DNA of 64,000 nucleotides from Marinigracilibium pacificum (lineage in GTDB: Bacteria > Bacteroidota > Bacteroidia > Cytophagales > Cyclobacteriaceae), in contig NZ_JABBNU010000007.1 of assembly GCF_012926615.1 (NCBI RefSeq), positions 248,001-312,000 on the forward strand. The letters are read 5' to 3'. The notes under the pieces were generated by a model. That model made no database searches, had not been told where the DNA came from, and worked only from the letters and a program-made list of their open reading frames with translations. The number at the start of each line of letters is the position of its first letter. Positions within the stretch are counted from its first letter, which is position 1. A program made the position numbers and the translations under genes. This document shows positions 25,862 through 35,394 of this stretch, in pieces.

Positions 25862-26704
25862 TTATTGATCATTACCTGAACCATCGTCTAAATTTTGACC
25901 TGAGTTCATGATCTTCATTTCTTCTATTGTTGCACTGTCTATCTCTACTATCCACAAGTCAATTGTTGTACCTGTATATACTTTTTGTCCTGAAGGAGGC
26001 ATTTGTCTTAATACAGTTCCAGGTCCTGCAGAATCTGCTGGAATGGATTGCTGAAAAACTTCTCCTATCTTAAGTCCGGAACCTAACAAAATAGTTTCTG
26101 CTTCAAAATAATTAAGCCCCTTTATATTAGGATTATCCAAAGGAGCCCCTTGGTCTCCAACTACTAAATCAATAGCTGTGCCCTTATAAATTTTGGTGCC
26201 TGGTTGAATAGTCTTGCCTTTTACCTGTTGATCTAATACCAAATTAGCCATTCCTGGCTCATATATTATTTCTCCTACTTCAAGACCATAACTTTTTAGT
26301 TCTCTCATAGCACTTTTTACACCTGAGTCAATCAATTTAGGCATTGTGATTTCAGGAGGGTGTGAAGCATTTAAAGTTAAAGATACTACTCTTCCTTTTT
26401 TTACCTTAGTTCCAGCTTCAGGGTATTGCTTTAATACAACTTCAGCAGGGAAATTTTTATTGTAATCTGAGTCTGCTTTTATTTCATATTCCAGATTTCT
26501 CGTTGTTAATTCTTCTTCAAGTTCATCAACTGACTTTAATGTTACATTTGGTACAGTTATGACCTCTCCATGAAGAGTTATTTTGGGAAGAATAACATAG
26601 AAAACAATGTATAATAAAATAAATGCTGCAACAAAAATTAGTCCGATGTTTGTAAGCAGACCTTGCAGTGTATTTGATTTAGGGAAAAAATTTTTTAGAT
26701 CCAT
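25862..26704 (-). CDS. Membrane-anchored PASTA-domain protein
   Basis: A 280-residue protein. A short cytosolic N-terminus and one membrane helix (about 15-40, LLTNIGLIFVAAFILLYIVF) are followed by three PASTA domains, at about 48-113, 116-178 and 186-252. Each has the hydrophobic-PxxxG and GTxVxxG patterns (VLKQYPEAGTKVKKG; GQKVYTGTTIDLWI). PASTA domains bind peptidoglycan precursors or beta-lactams. No kinase or transpeptidase domain is present. It follows ddl by three bases, consistent with a cell-wall role. The C-terminal tail is hydrophilic and ends GQNLDDGSGNDQ. Confidence 0.9.
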   Translation of the reverse strand: MDLKNFFPKSNTLQGLLTNIGLIFVAAFILLYIVFYVILPKITLHGEVITVPNVTLKSVDELEEELTTRNLEYEIKADSDYNKNFPAEVVLKQYPEAGTKVKKGRVVSLTLNASHPPEITMPKLIDSGVKSAMRELKSYGLEVGEIIYEPGMANLVLDQQVKGKTIQPGTKIYKGTAIDLVVGDQGAPLDNPNIKGLNYFEAETILLGSGLKIGEVFQQSIPADSAGPGTVLRQMPPSGQKVYTGTTIDLWIVEIDSATIEEMKIMNSGQNLDDGSGNDQ

Positions 26705-26707
26705 AGT

Positions 26708-27784
26708 TTACTCTAATCCTGAATTAAAGTTAGTTTTTAAACGTGTTTTTCTTTCAAATCTGTATATAGCTTCATCTAAAATAGTATCGATAAGTCCTTC
26801 GAAACTATATCCATCATGTTTCCACATCATTGGAAACATTGATGAATTAGTGAAACCTGGTATAGTATTTATCTCATTTATGTAACAGATACCTCGATCT
26901 TCCAAATAGAATACATCCACTCTTGCAAATCCCTGACATCCCACAGCCTTAAATGCATTTATTGACAGATCCTTAATTGCTTCTTCAATATGGGTAGGGA
27001 CTTTTGCTGGAATTTCCAGTTTTGCGGCGTTTCCATCAACATATTTTGCTTCAAATGTATAGAATTCATAGTTTTTATCGACAACTATTTCTCCAGGTAC
27101 TGAAGCTTTTATTTGGTCTCCATCAACCAAAACACTACATTCTAATTCTCTCGAAGTTACGAATTCTTCAATGATGATTTCATTATCGTATTTAAAGGCT
27201 TCATCTAGAGCTTTTTGAAAATCTTCTTTAGATTTGACTTTTGAAACTCCTACCGAAGATCCAAGGTTAATTGGTTTTACAATAAACGGAAGCCCTAGAT
27301 TTTTCTCGATTTGGTCGAAATCCGGTTGATGAGTGTAATCAAAATATAAATATTTACATACGGGAATGCCTTGTTTTTCTAAAACTTGCTTAGTGTAATA
27401 CTTGTTCATTGCAATGGAAGATCCCATAACATCTGAACCAGCATAAGGAATACCCGCAACTTCAAGTAACCCTTGAATATTTCCATCTTCTCCATCTGTA
27501 CCATGCAGAGCAGGAAATGCTACATCAAAATTTAAGGCTTTGCCATTTTCAGTTTTAAAAATCATTTTGCCAAACTCAAGAGATAATGATAATTCTTCTC
27601 CTGTTGACATTTCTGAAATGATTCCTTCAGTTAAAAACCAACCGCCTTTTTTATCAATGCCAATACAATACAAATCATATTTTTCCTTACTTGCGGCCTC
27701 AAAAATATTTTTTGCAGATCGAATAGAAATGTCATGCTCCACAGACTTTCCACCATATAATAAAGCTACCTTCTTTTTTTGCAT
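26708..27784 (-). CDS. ddl: D-alanine--D-alanine ligase
   Basis: A 358-residue ATP-grasp enzyme making D-Ala-D-Ala for peptidoglycan in the cytosol. Seen motifs are LYGGKSVEHDISIRSA at the N-terminus, LHGTDGEDGNIQGLLE (substrate loop), YAGSDVMGSSIAMNK, PFIVKPINLGSSVGVSKV (ATP-grasp lysine and glycine loop), EEFVTSRELECSV and YINEINTIPGFT (metal-binding Glu and Asn). The length is normal. It lies in a minus-strand run with a PASTA protein, both tied to the cell wall. All expected catalytic parts are present. Confidence 0.97.
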   Translation of the reverse strand: MQKKKVALLYGGKSVEHDISIRSAKNIFEAASKEKYDLYCIGIDKKGGWFLTEGIISEMSTGEELSLSLEFGKMIFKTENGKALNFDVAFPALHGTDGEDGNIQGLLEVAGIPYAGSDVMGSSIAMNKYYTKQVLEKQGIPVCKYLYFDYTHQPDFDQIEKNLGLPFIVKPINLGSSVGVSKVKSKEDFQKALDEAFKYDNEIIIEEFVTSRELECSVLVDGDQIKASVPGEIVVDKNYEFYTFEAKYVDGNAAKLEIPAKVPTHIEEAIKDLSINAFKAVGCQGFARVDVFYLEDRGICYINEINTIPGFTNSSMFPMMWKHDGYSFEGLIDTILDEAIYRFERKTRLKTNFNSGLE

Positions 27785-27836
27785 CGCAGATAATAGATTC
27801 TGAATGGCTAAAATATTAAAAATTTATGGATAAGTA

Positions 27837-29948
27837 TTACTGCCTGATGATTCTTTTAGTCAGCGTGAAAGTTTCTCCTTGAATTTGAATAAAATATATA
27901 CCAGAACTTAAACTTCTTAGGTTTTGAGTATATGTTTGATTCAAAACATTACTGATTTTGGTCTCTTCCATAACTTGACCATTAGCATTTAGAAGTGTTA
28001 TTTCAATATCCTGAGTTTGATCAAGGTAAAAAGCAATATTTGTTTCATTGATAGATGGGTTTGGATATACTCTGATATCAGGATCATTAAGAAATAATGG
28101 ATTGGAATTATTGTTTAGGAATAGCTCAATGTTATCGAAATAGAAATTATTGCCTTGAAAATTGTTGCCTTGAAATGCTAACCTCACATTTTCATTTCCA
28201 GTATATTCTGATAAATCTACAAATATTCTTTTCCAGTCATTTTGATTAACAGGTTCCCAGTCTCCTCTGAATGGTTCAGCATTTAGTGTTGATGCTGAAA
28301 TTGTTGCTGCATCGAAGTCAAATGATTTCCCCCCGTTTGTAGAGATTAATACGGAAAGTCCATCACTGACTCTACTTGATGAAGGTCTATAACTCACATC
28401 AATAAAAATAGATGCATTTTCAGTTCTTGTTAAGTCAAAAACCGGTGTCACAATTAGTGGGTTTCCTATCGTATTAGAAGCAAATGTCCCGACAAGGGAT
28501 GATTCTCCTGAAATTGTGAAAACTGAATTAGTATATTTCCATTCTTGATTATTGTCTGAAATATTCAGCCAGTTTGTAGGCCCTTCAAAACGTTCTCTAA
28601 ATGGTACTTCTATTTTGTAAGGGTGGAAATAAAATGATTTACTTTTTGAATTATTACTGGTATTCTGATCAGCATCATATTTGATGTTGATTGAGATTTC
28701 CTGAAGATAATCAGTGGATTGTTGTAATTCAATTTCAAACCCGGAAAGTATTTTCGTTTCGCCTGAGTTTATAGGTTCTTCAGGAATAAATGTAGCTATA
28801 TTATTCCCGACTTTTACTTCAATAGTGAAATCGGAAGCTGCATTCGTTCCGCTATTAGTAATTTCAATTTCAGGAACTAAAATAGTTTCAGAATGAATTA
28901 ATCCGGGATAATTGATATTGCCTGCCCGGAGATCGTGATCATAAATTTGTGGCGGAATAAGTCCTGGAGAATTAATTAGACTTTTTCTTCTGGGACTTTC
29001 ATTTAATACCAACTGCATCCTTGATGCTTGTTCCGCAGTGAAGATATTCATGCATGCATCACTGGTGTAATCCATGTAGTTTTCAAACATGTCTTCACTA
29101 TTACAACTGAAACTATTTGGTGGACACCCATTGGTAGATGAACTTTGTGAAGGGGTATCAGAAATATAGTCGGTAGCTGAGCAGTCGCCATCTCCCCATA
29201 TGTGTCTGAGGCCAAAAAAATGTCCAACTTCATGGGTTAATGTTCTTCCTTTACTGGCTGTTTCAGTATTAAATCCGGTACCGAAATACTCATAATCAAT
29301 TACCACACCGTCTGTAAGTCTTTCGTTTTTTGCATCTTCAAGTCCAGGTAATGAGCTTACCGGAAATTGAGCATATCCAATTAAAGTGAAACTCAAATCT
29401 GTCACCCAGATGTTAAAATAATCCTCGGCTGGCCAGTAACTAGTGCTCTTTAGGCTTATTTCATCGCTAGAACTAAGGCTATATGAATCTTTTGGACCTT
29501 GAACTCTGTTTATGCCATCAGTTGGAAACCCATTAGGATCTTGCTTAGCCAACACAAACTCAATTCTTGTATCAGCAGCGACAGGTTTAAATTCATTTCG
29601 CGTAAAAACTGAATCGGGGTTTAATCTTCGAAAATCCTCATTTAATGTTTCTAATTGAGAAATTATTTGTTCTCTCGGGATATTTGAATTTACTCCTTCT
29701 AACTCACCCTTATGGACAATATGAATTACTACAGGTATCTGAATTATTTCAACTTCCGAGGTTGTAAATAACTGTTTGTTCTCTGATTTTTTAATTTTTA
29801 TCCATTTTTCAAAACGGTTTATCTTTTCAGGATAATTAGAACCATATTTTTCTTTGGATAAAAAAACAGTTCCGCATTTTTCCTGAGGAAAAGCACGGAA
29901 CTGTGTTAATACTATTAATATAATGTTTAAAAAAATATATTTTAACAT
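27837..29948 (-). CDS. M43-family zinc metalloprotease with T9SS sorting domain
   Basis: A 703-residue secreted protease. A signal peptide (1-21) and a pro-region come first. The catalytic domain carries the zinc motif HEVGHFFGLRH (239-249), followed by WGDGDC and, later, the Met-turn region NYMDYTSDACMN, as in pappalysin/cytophagalysin (M43) enzymes. Downstream are a CARDB-like beta domain (about 345-430) and a concanavalin-like/MAM-like domain (about 450-610). A T9SS type A sorting domain begins VYPNPSINETNIAFYL and ends LTKRIIRQ. It is thus an extracellular gelatinase-like enzyme. It starts one base after the Nfu-type gene, an unlikely functional partner. Confidence 0.93.
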   Translation of the reverse strand: MLKYIFLNIILIVLTQFRAFPQEKCGTVFLSKEKYGSNYPEKINRFEKWIKIKKSENKQLFTTSEVEIIQIPVVIHIVHKGELEGVNSNIPREQIISQLETLNEDFRRLNPDSVFTRNEFKPVAADTRIEFVLAKQDPNGFPTDGINRVQGPKDSYSLSSSDEISLKSTSYWPAEDYFNIWVTDLSFTLIGYAQFPVSSLPGLEDAKNERLTDGVVIDYEYFGTGFNTETASKGRTLTHEVGHFFGLRHIWGDGDCSATDYISDTPSQSSSTNGCPPNSFSCNSEDMFENYMDYTSDACMNIFTAEQASRMQLVLNESPRRKSLINSPGLIPPQIYDHDLRAGNINYPGLIHSETILVPEIEITNSGTNAASDFTIEVKVGNNIATFIPEEPINSGETKILSGFEIELQQSTDYLQEISINIKYDADQNTSNNSKSKSFYFHPYKIEVPFRERFEGPTNWLNISDNNQEWKYTNSVFTISGESSLVGTFASNTIGNPLIVTPVFDLTRTENASIFIDVSYRPSSSRVSDGLSVLISTNGGKSFDFDAATISASTLNAEPFRGDWEPVNQNDWKRIFVDLSEYTGNENVRLAFQGNNFQGNNFYFDNIELFLNNNSNPLFLNDPDIRVYPNPSINETNIAFYLDQTQDIEITLLNANGQVMEETKISNVLNQTYTQNLRSLSSGIYFIQIQGETFTLTKRIIRQ

Positions 29949-29949
29949 T

Positions 29950-30228
29950 TTACATCATTGTATCAGGTAATTTTGCTTGAGGGTCACCAGGTTTAGTAAT
30001 GTTGATTGCTTCAACACCATTAATTTCAGGTACAGCTCTTTTCACCGCTTCCTCAACACCAGCTTTTAAAGTCATGGTACTCATCGGGCAGCTTCCACAG
30101 GCACCTAATAATTCGATTTTAACAATGTTTTCATCATTGATATCCAAAACCTTAACATCACCACCATCTGCTTCAAGATATGGGCGAATATTATTAATTG
30201 CCTCTTCTACTTTTTGAATCAGTGTCAT
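29950..30228 (-). CDS. NifU C-terminal domain protein (Nfu-type Fe-S carrier)
   Basis: A 92-residue protein made of just the NifU C-terminal domain. The cluster ligands are Cys44 and Cys47 in GACGSCPMS, preceded by the usual IRPYLEADGGDVKVLDI. Two monomers are expected to hold one 4Fe-4S cluster and pass it to target proteins. It lies eight bases after the Mrp-type ATPase gene on the same strand, a natural pair of Fe-S carrier proteins. The tail (KPGDPQAKLPDTMM) is short. Confidence 0.93.
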   Translation of the reverse strand: MTLIQKVEEAINNIRPYLEADGGDVKVLDINDENIVKIELLGACGSCPMSTMTLKAGVEEAVKRAVPEINGVEAINITKPGDPQAKLPDTMM

Positions 30229-30236
30229 ATATTGAG

Positions 30237-31328
30237 TTACTTGAGTTCAACTATTTTTGTTTTATCCTGTTTTGCATTTCTGATAGCAATTTCTTGTGCC
30301 AGACTTCTAGCCAATTTTCTGAAATCAGAAGCAACAGGGGTATCTTTCATTGTAACAGGGTATCCGCTATCTCCACTCTCTCTAATTCCCATTACTAAAG
30401 GTAGTTCGCCAATAAATGGTACTTCATTTAATTCTGCAAACTTTTTTCCTCCACCATTACCAAATATGTAATATTTATTATCTGGCAGTTCTTCCGGAGT
30501 AAAATAAGCCATATTTTCAACAATTCCCAATATAGGTACATTGATTTGTGGTTGCTTAAACATAGCCAGACCTTTTTGTGCATCTGCTATTGCTACTTTT
30601 TGTGGAGTAGTTACGATTACTGCTCCGGTTACCGGTACTGTTTGCACTAATGTTAAATGGATATCACTAGTTCCAGGAGGTAGGTCAATCAGTAGATAAT
30701 CAAGTTCATCCCACTCAGTATCTGTGAAAAACTGTCTGAAAGCTGAAGATGCCATAGGACCTCTCCAAACAACAGCCTGATCAGGTGGCGCAAGAAATCC
30801 AATTGACATCAGTTGAATACCATATTGCTCTAAAGGCTGAAGCATATTTTTGCCGTTTACCTCTCTAACAGTAGGTTGTTCTTTTTCACAATTAAACATT
30901 GTAGGAATAGATGGTCCAAAGATATCAGCATCAATAATACCGACTTTAGCACCTTCATTTTTTAATGCTACAGCAAGGTTTGCCGTAACTGTAGATTTTC
31001 CTACGCCCCCTTTTCCGGAAGCAATTGCTATAATATTTTTTACCTGTGGTAAGACAGGAGAGTCATTTCTTATGGTTGTAACTCTTGAAGTCATTTCGAT
31101 ATCTACCTTAACATCAGAGCCAAAATGTCTTTCAATAGCTTTTAAACAATCATTTTTGATCAATTCTTTTAATGGACAGGCAGGAGTTGTTAGTACAACT
31201 TTAAAGCTGATGTTATTTCCATCGATATTAATATCTTCGATCATGCCTAGCGTCACTAGATCCTTCTTTAAATCCGGATCGTCAACCTCTCTCAGGGCAT
31301 TAAGTACCTTGTCTTTTGTAATCGCCAT
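30237..31328 (-). CDS. Mrp/ApbC-family ATPase (Fe-S carrier) with MIP18 domain
   Basis: The start at 31328 (MAITKDKVL) fits the family; an upstream ATG at 31385 would add 19 basic residues not seen in Mrp proteins. Residues 1-80 are a MIP18/DUF59 domain with Cys51 in TTPACPLKE. The P-loop ATPase has deviant Walker A GKGGVGKST (105-113), DADIFGPSIP, and RGPMASSAFRQFFTDTEW. The C-terminal segment reads NMAYFTPEELPDNKYYIFG. The CPxC motif that holds a bridging Fe-S cluster in many Mrp/Nbp35 proteins is missing here. It is divergent from dnaG. Confidence 0.93.
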   Translation of the reverse strand: MAITKDKVLNALREVDDPDLKKDLVTLGMIEDINIDGNNISFKVVLTTPACPLKELIKNDCLKAIERHFGSDVKVDIEMTSRVTTIRNDSPVLPQVKNIIAIASGKGGVGKSTVTANLAVALKNEGAKVGIIDADIFGPSIPTMFNCEKEQPTVREVNGKNMLQPLEQYGIQLMSIGFLAPPDQAVVWRGPMASSAFRQFFTDTEWDELDYLLIDLPPGTSDIHLTLVQTVPVTGAVIVTTPQKVAIADAQKGLAMFKQPQINVPILGIVENMAYFTPEELPDNKYYIFGNGGGKKFAELNEVPFIGELPLVMGIRESGDSGYPVTMKDTPVASDFRKLARSLAQEIAIRNAKQDKTKIVELK

Positions 31329-31456
31329 ATTAAATGTAGGTCTTTTACCTTTGGTAACGTTTGTATGTTTATTTAGTTTAAACAAATTTGGCGCAAGTTA
31401 ATCATAATTTTTTTCACTACGACACGAAATTAATTTCAATCGAATAACATATTATT

Positions 31457-31464
31457 TAATTTTG
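31457..31464 (+). promoter_or_regulatory. -7 promoter box for dnaG
   Basis: TAATTTTG matches TAnnTTTG exactly, 40 bases before the TTG start of dnaG. No clear -33 box is visible. The position between the divergent Mrp and dnaG genes supports it. Confidence 0.4.
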
Positions 31465-31504
31465 TATTTTATGGATATTTCCATACACATTAAAGTTTAA
31501 GGAA

Positions 31505-33463
31505 TTGAAAATTTCTGATGATTCAATAGAGAAGGTAAAATCATATGTCGATATAGTCGACGTGATCGGTGAATATGTACAGCTTAAAAAAGTTGGTCAG
31601 AATTATCGTGGTTTAAGTCCTTTCACAAATGAAAAATCCCCATCATTTTATGTGTCTCCTTCCAAAGAGATATTTAAATGCTTTAGCTCAGGAAAAGGAG
31701 GGGATGCTATCAAATTCATTACTGAGTTTGAAGGCGTAGGGTATCTTGAGGCAATTAAAATTCTTGCCGATAAGTATGGTATCGAGTTGGAAATGGAAGA
31801 ACTGTCTGAAGAGGCTGTTTTAAAACAATCAACTAGTGAAAGCCTTCTTATCGTTCTAAATCATGCAGCTGAATATTTTCATCATACTTTATTAGAGTCT
31901 GATGAGGGCAGGAGTATAGGTCTGTCTTATTTCAAGGAGCGAGGTTTTAACGAAAAGATTATCAAAGAATTTGATCTGGGTTATAGTCTTGAGAAATGGG
32001 ATGGTCTTTATAAAGAGGCGCTTTCAAAAGGGTATAAGGAAGAGTTTCTTGAGAAGGCAGGCTTAATTATAAAAAAAGAGGATAAAGCCTACGATCGTTT
32101 TAGAGGTCGTGTGATATTTCCAATTCATAGCGTTAGCGGAAAAGTAATTGCTTTTGGTGGTCGGGTATTAAAACTTGACCCAACTAAAAAGCAACCAAAG
32201 TATGTTAATTCACCTGAAACTGAGGTTTACCATAAAAGTAAGGTCCTTTATGGTATTTATCAGGCAAAGCAGGCAATCAGACAATTTGATGAATGTTATC
32301 TGGTTGAAGGTTACACGGATGTTATTTCCATGCATATGTCTGATGTGGCAAACGTTGTTGCATCAAGCGGAACTTCACTTACTGATGATCAAATCAGATT
32401 AATATCTCGATACACCAAAAACATAACCGTTCTATTTGACGGAGATGCTGCCGGAATTAAAGCAGCAATGCGAGGTATAGATATGATTTTGGAGAAAGGC
32501 CTGAATGTTAAGGTCTTGGTTTTTCCTGAGGGAGAAGATCCTGATAGTTATAGCCAGAAATTAGGAGCTGATGAATTCAAAAAGTTTCTAAAGGAGAATG
32601 CAACTGACTTTGTTTCATATAAGCTGAAAATCTATTCCGAAGAAGCCAAGACTAGTCCGCAGGCAAAAGCTGAATCGATAAAAGCAATTGTTGAGAGTAT
32701 ATCAAAAATACCTGATCCTATCAAAAGAACAGTGTATACTCAACAGGCATCCACCCATTTGAATGTTGATGAAGATCTTCTGATTGCCGAAGAGAATAAA
32801 CTGATCATTCAGAAAAGGAGAAATGAGCAAAAGCAAGCTGCCAGGGATAAATTTAAAGGTGATGAGCCTCTTCCTCCTGAGCCACCTGAAGTTTTGCCTG
32901 CAGAAGAAGATCAGCCGGTCTTAGCTTCACATGTTGATAATTATATTGAATCCCAGGAATCTGAGTTAATCAGAGTGTTGCTTTCTTATGGACATCATGA
33001 GATGGATGAAGACGGCACACTAATTGGCCATTTTATTCTTGAAGAAATAGATGGAATGGAGATGATAACCGCAGAGTATAACACTGTACTGACTCATTAT
33101 AGGGAAATAGCGGCAGAAGGTGGTGCGCCTGATATTGGTTACTTCATGACCTTCGGTGATGAAATATTACAGCAAAAACTGGTCAATATGTTTATCAAAC
33201 CACATGAAGTAAGTGAAAACTGGGAAAAAAAGCACTTAATTTTTGTGCCCTCGGAAGAAGATCATTTACATAATGTTATTAATGGAGTTATAATTAGGCT
33301 CAAACTGGCATATGTTAAAAAAATGCTTCATGAGAATAAGGAAAAGTTAAAAGAACTTACTGATAGCGAGGAAATTATTCAGTGTATGCGTATTCAGAAA
33401 GAATTGAAAAATCTTGAAAAGGAGTATGCTCAGGCATTGGGTAATGTAATTATTTTTAAGTAA
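31505..33463 (+). CDS. dnaG: DNA primase with degenerate zinc-binding domain
   Basis: A 652-residue primase that makes RNA primers at the replication fork. The start is a TTG at 31505; no in-frame ATG precedes it, and MKISDDSIEKV matches usual primase starts. The zinc-binding domain is fully shaped but has lost its ligands. The usual CPFH...CFGC is SPFT...CFSS, leaving only Cys59 of four (Ser38, Thr41 and Ser62 replace the others). The TOPRIM core is intact: LVEGYTDVISMH, TVLFDGDAAGIKAAMRG. A charged linker (about 430-480) leads to the C-terminal helicase-interaction domain. Confidence 0.96.
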   Translation: MKISDDSIEKVKSYVDIVDVIGEYVQLKKVGQNYRGLSPFTNEKSPSFYVSPSKEIFKCFSSGKGGDAIKFITEFEGVGYLEAIKILADKYGIELEMEELSEEAVLKQSTSESLLIVLNHAAEYFHHTLLESDEGRSIGLSYFKERGFNEKIIKEFDLGYSLEKWDGLYKEALSKGYKEEFLEKAGLIIKKEDKAYDRFRGRVIFPIHSVSGKVIAFGGRVLKLDPTKKQPKYVNSPETEVYHKSKVLYGIYQAKQAIRQFDECYLVEGYTDVISMHMSDVANVVASSGTSLTDDQIRLISRYTKNITVLFDGDAAGIKAAMRGIDMILEKGLNVKVLVFPEGEDPDSYSQKLGADEFKKFLKENATDFVSYKLKIYSEEAKTSPQAKAESIKAIVESISKIPDPIKRTVYTQQASTHLNVDEDLLIAEENKLIIQKRRNEQKQAARDKFKGDEPLPPEPPEVLPAEEDQPVLASHVDNYIESQESELIRVLLSYGHHEMDEDGTLIGHFILEEIDGMEMITAEYNTVLTHYREIAAEGGAPDIGYFMTFGDEILQQKLVNMFIKPHEVSENWEKKHLIFVPSEEDHLHNVINGVIIRLKLAYVKKMLHENKEKLKELTDSEEIIQCMRIQKELKNLEKEYAQALGNVIIFK

Positions 33464-33484
33464 AAAGCACAATAGTAACAGTAT

Positions 33485-33504
33485 TATCATACAATCGTAT
33501 GATA
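33485..33504. promoter_or_regulatory. Inverted repeat in the ribBA promoter region
   Basis: An 8-base perfect inverted repeat TATCATAC / GTATGATA with a 4-base spacer. No T run follows, so it is not a terminator for dnaG. It ends 17 bases upstream of the -7 box at 33522, where a repressor or activator could act. Confidence 0.4.
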
Positions 33505-33521
33505 TAGATATGATTCTGAAT

Positions 33522-33529
33522 TAACTTTG
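33522..33529 (+). promoter_or_regulatory. -7 promoter box for ribBA
   Basis: TAACTTTG matches TAnnTTTG exactly, 46 bases upstream of the ribBA start. The dyad at 33485-33504 covers the expected -33 region. Confidence 0.45.
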
Positions 33530-33575
33530 GAAAGAAATATCAGTTATATATAATAGAATAAGAACTCAATAAACA

Positions 33576-34781
33576 ATGTTAGATAGAATTGAAGATGCCA
33601 TTGAGGCAATAAAAAGGGGAGAGGTTGTTATCGTTGTAGATGATGAAGATAGAGAAAACGAAGGAGACTTTGTTTGTGCAGCTGAGAAGATAACCCCTGA
33701 AATAGTAAATTTCATGGCAACTCATGGCCGAGGACTAATTTGTGCTCCTTTGATTGAAGAGAGATGTGAGGAGTTAGGTCTTGAGTTAATGGTAGGTAAA
33801 AATACAGCAGCTTATGAGACGCCATTTACCGTATCAGTAGATTTAGTTGGTCATGGTTGTACTACTGGTATTTCTGCTTCAGATAGAGCCAAGACAATTA
33901 GAGCACTTGTTGATCCTGATATAAACCCTGAGGAATTGGGTAAGCCTGGTCATATTTTTCCTTTGAAAGCAAAAAAAGGTGGTGTGTTAAGACGCGCTGG
34001 TCATACTGAGGCTTCAATTGATTTAGCGAGATTAGCTGGTTTACAACCTGCAGGTGTACTGGTTGAAATTTTGAATGAAGATGGTTCAATGGCAAGACTT
34101 CCCGATCTTAGGAAAGTTGCTGATAAATTTGGCTTGCTGTTAGTTTCAATTGAAGATTTGATAAGATACAGACTGCAAAAAGACAGCTTAATAAAGAAAG
34201 AAGAAGTTGTAAGCATGCCAACTGAATATGGTGATTTTATGCTTCACCCATATGTTCAGACAAATACCGGAGATATCCATATGGCCCTTGTTAAAGGTAC
34301 ATGGGAACCGGGAGAGCCTGTTATGGTTAGAGTTCATTCAAGCTGTGTAACAGGAGATATCTTTGGGAGCTGCAGATGTGATTGTGGTCCTCAATTACAC
34401 AAGGCTATGGAACTTGTGGAAAAAGAAGGTAAAGGAGTTATTATTTATATGAATCAGGAAGGTAGAGGTATCGGACTGATTAACAAATTGAAGACTTATA
34501 AACTTCAGGAAGAGGGGATGGATACTGTTGAAGCTAACTTACATCTTGGATTTAAAATGGATGAAAGAGATTATGGAGTTGGAGCACAGATTATCAGAGA
34601 TTTAGGTATAAGTAAAATCAAACTAATCAGTAATAATCCGAAAAAAAGGACCGGATTGATCGGTTATGGCCTGGAAATTGTGGATACTGTACCATTAGAA
34701 GTAAAACCAAACGAGCACAATGAAAAATACCTCAAGACCAAGCGAGATAAAATGGGACATACAATACTTAAGAACCATTAA
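33576..34781 (+). CDS. ribBA: Bifunctional 3,4-dihydroxy-2-butanone 4-phosphate synthase / GTP cyclohydrolase II
   Basis: A 401-residue fusion for the two entry steps of riboflavin synthesis. The RibB half (about 1-200) has [16 protein letters not shown] and [17 protein letters not shown]. The RibA half (about 205-401) binds zinc through Cys257, Cys266 and Cys268 in [16 protein letters not shown], and has [14 protein letters not shown] and the final [14 protein letters not shown]. Both halves look active. No FMN riboswitch is evident upstream; a small dyad at the promoter is the only regulatory sign. The following gene starts 62 bases inside its 3' end. Confidence 0.97.
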   Translation: MLDRIEDAIEAIKRGEVVIVVDDEDRENEGDFVCAAEKITPEIVNFMATHGRGLICAPLIEERCEELGLELMVGKNTAAYETPFTVSVDLVGHGCTTGISASDRAKTIRALVDPDINPEELGKPGHIFPLKAKKGGVLRRAGHTEASIDLARLAGLQPAGVLVEILNEDGSMARLPDLRKVADKFGLLLVSIEDLIRYRLQKDSLIKKEEVVSMPTEYGDFMLHPYVQTNTGDIHMALVKGTWEPGEPVMVRVHSSCVTGDIFGSCRCDCGPQLHKAMELVEKEGKGVIIYMNQEGRGIGLINKLKTYKLQEEGMDTVEANLHLGFKMDERDYGVGAQIIRDLGISKIKLISNNPKKRTGLIGYGLEIVDTVPLEVKPNEHNEKYLKTKRDKMGHTILKNH

Positions 34782-35394
34782 ATTCGTAGCGGTACTTTTT
34801 AGTTTTTTTTTAATTAACAATTATGTTTCTGCTCAAGAGTTTCCTTCAGAAGTTTTTCATCCGGGAACAGCAATTCTTGAAGGAGATAAAAGAGTAAGTG
34901 GTAAATTAAAATATGACCTGGATAATAATATTATTCAGGTTATAAATAATGGTGTAGTCCATACATATACTGCTCAAAAAGTTATTTTCTTTATTATTGA
35001 AGATCAGGTTTTGGGGATTACGCGAAAGTTTTATTCCCTTCCTTATGCTGAGACCAATTATCAGACGATGATGTTTTTTGAGCTTTTGGTAGAAGGAGAT
35101 CTTACTTTATTAGGTAGAGAATATATCGATACTAGAACTACTAGTGCCAATAATTATTATTATTACAGAAATTATTGGGTTGAAAGTTATGTATTAAGAA
35201 CAAGTTTTTATTTTCTAAAAAAGGGTGGGGAAATTAAGTTTTTTACTCCAAAGAAAAGAGAATTACTTGATTTGGTTATGGCAGACAGGTCAAATGAGAT
35301 TAAACAGTTTATTAAGAAAAGAAGGTTTGATATTGAAAAACCAGATGATTTAATTGCTGTTACAAAGTTTTATAATTCATTAAATGAACAGTAA
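34720..35394 (+). CDS. Exported protein of unknown function
   Basis: A 224-residue protein whose frame begins at 34720, overlapping ribBA by 62 bases. No later ATG precedes the hydrophobic segment, so the overlap looks real. An alternative start codon closer to LRTIKF would remove it. Residues about 18-39 ([21 protein letters not shown]) form a signal peptide. The mature part has mixed strands and a tyrosine-rich stretch ([15 protein letters not shown]), then a basic helix ([10 protein letters not shown]). I recognise no family. The stop overlaps the surE start by 11 bases, so it is probably co-transcribed with surE. Confidence 0.7.
   Translation: MKNTSRPSEIKWDIQYLRTIKFVAVLFSFFLINNYVSAQEFPSEVFHPGTAILEGDKRVSGKLKYDLDNNIIQVINNGVVHTYTAQKVIFFIIEDQVLGITRKFYSLPYAETNYQTMMFFELLVEGDLTLLGREYIDTRTTSANNYYYYRNYWVESYVLRTSFYFLKKGGEIKFFTPKKRELLDLVMADRSNEIKQFIKKRRFDIEKPDDLIAVTKFYNSLNEQ

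Noticed and set aside
30850-31401. 183-codon plus-strand frame antisense to the Mrp-type gene
   Set aside because: It lies wholly opposite a well-conserved ATPase gene and its translation has no family features; it is a shadow of the real frame.
33463-33576. FMN riboswitch before ribBA
   Set aside because: The leader is too short and has none of the conserved helices; only a small dyad is present.
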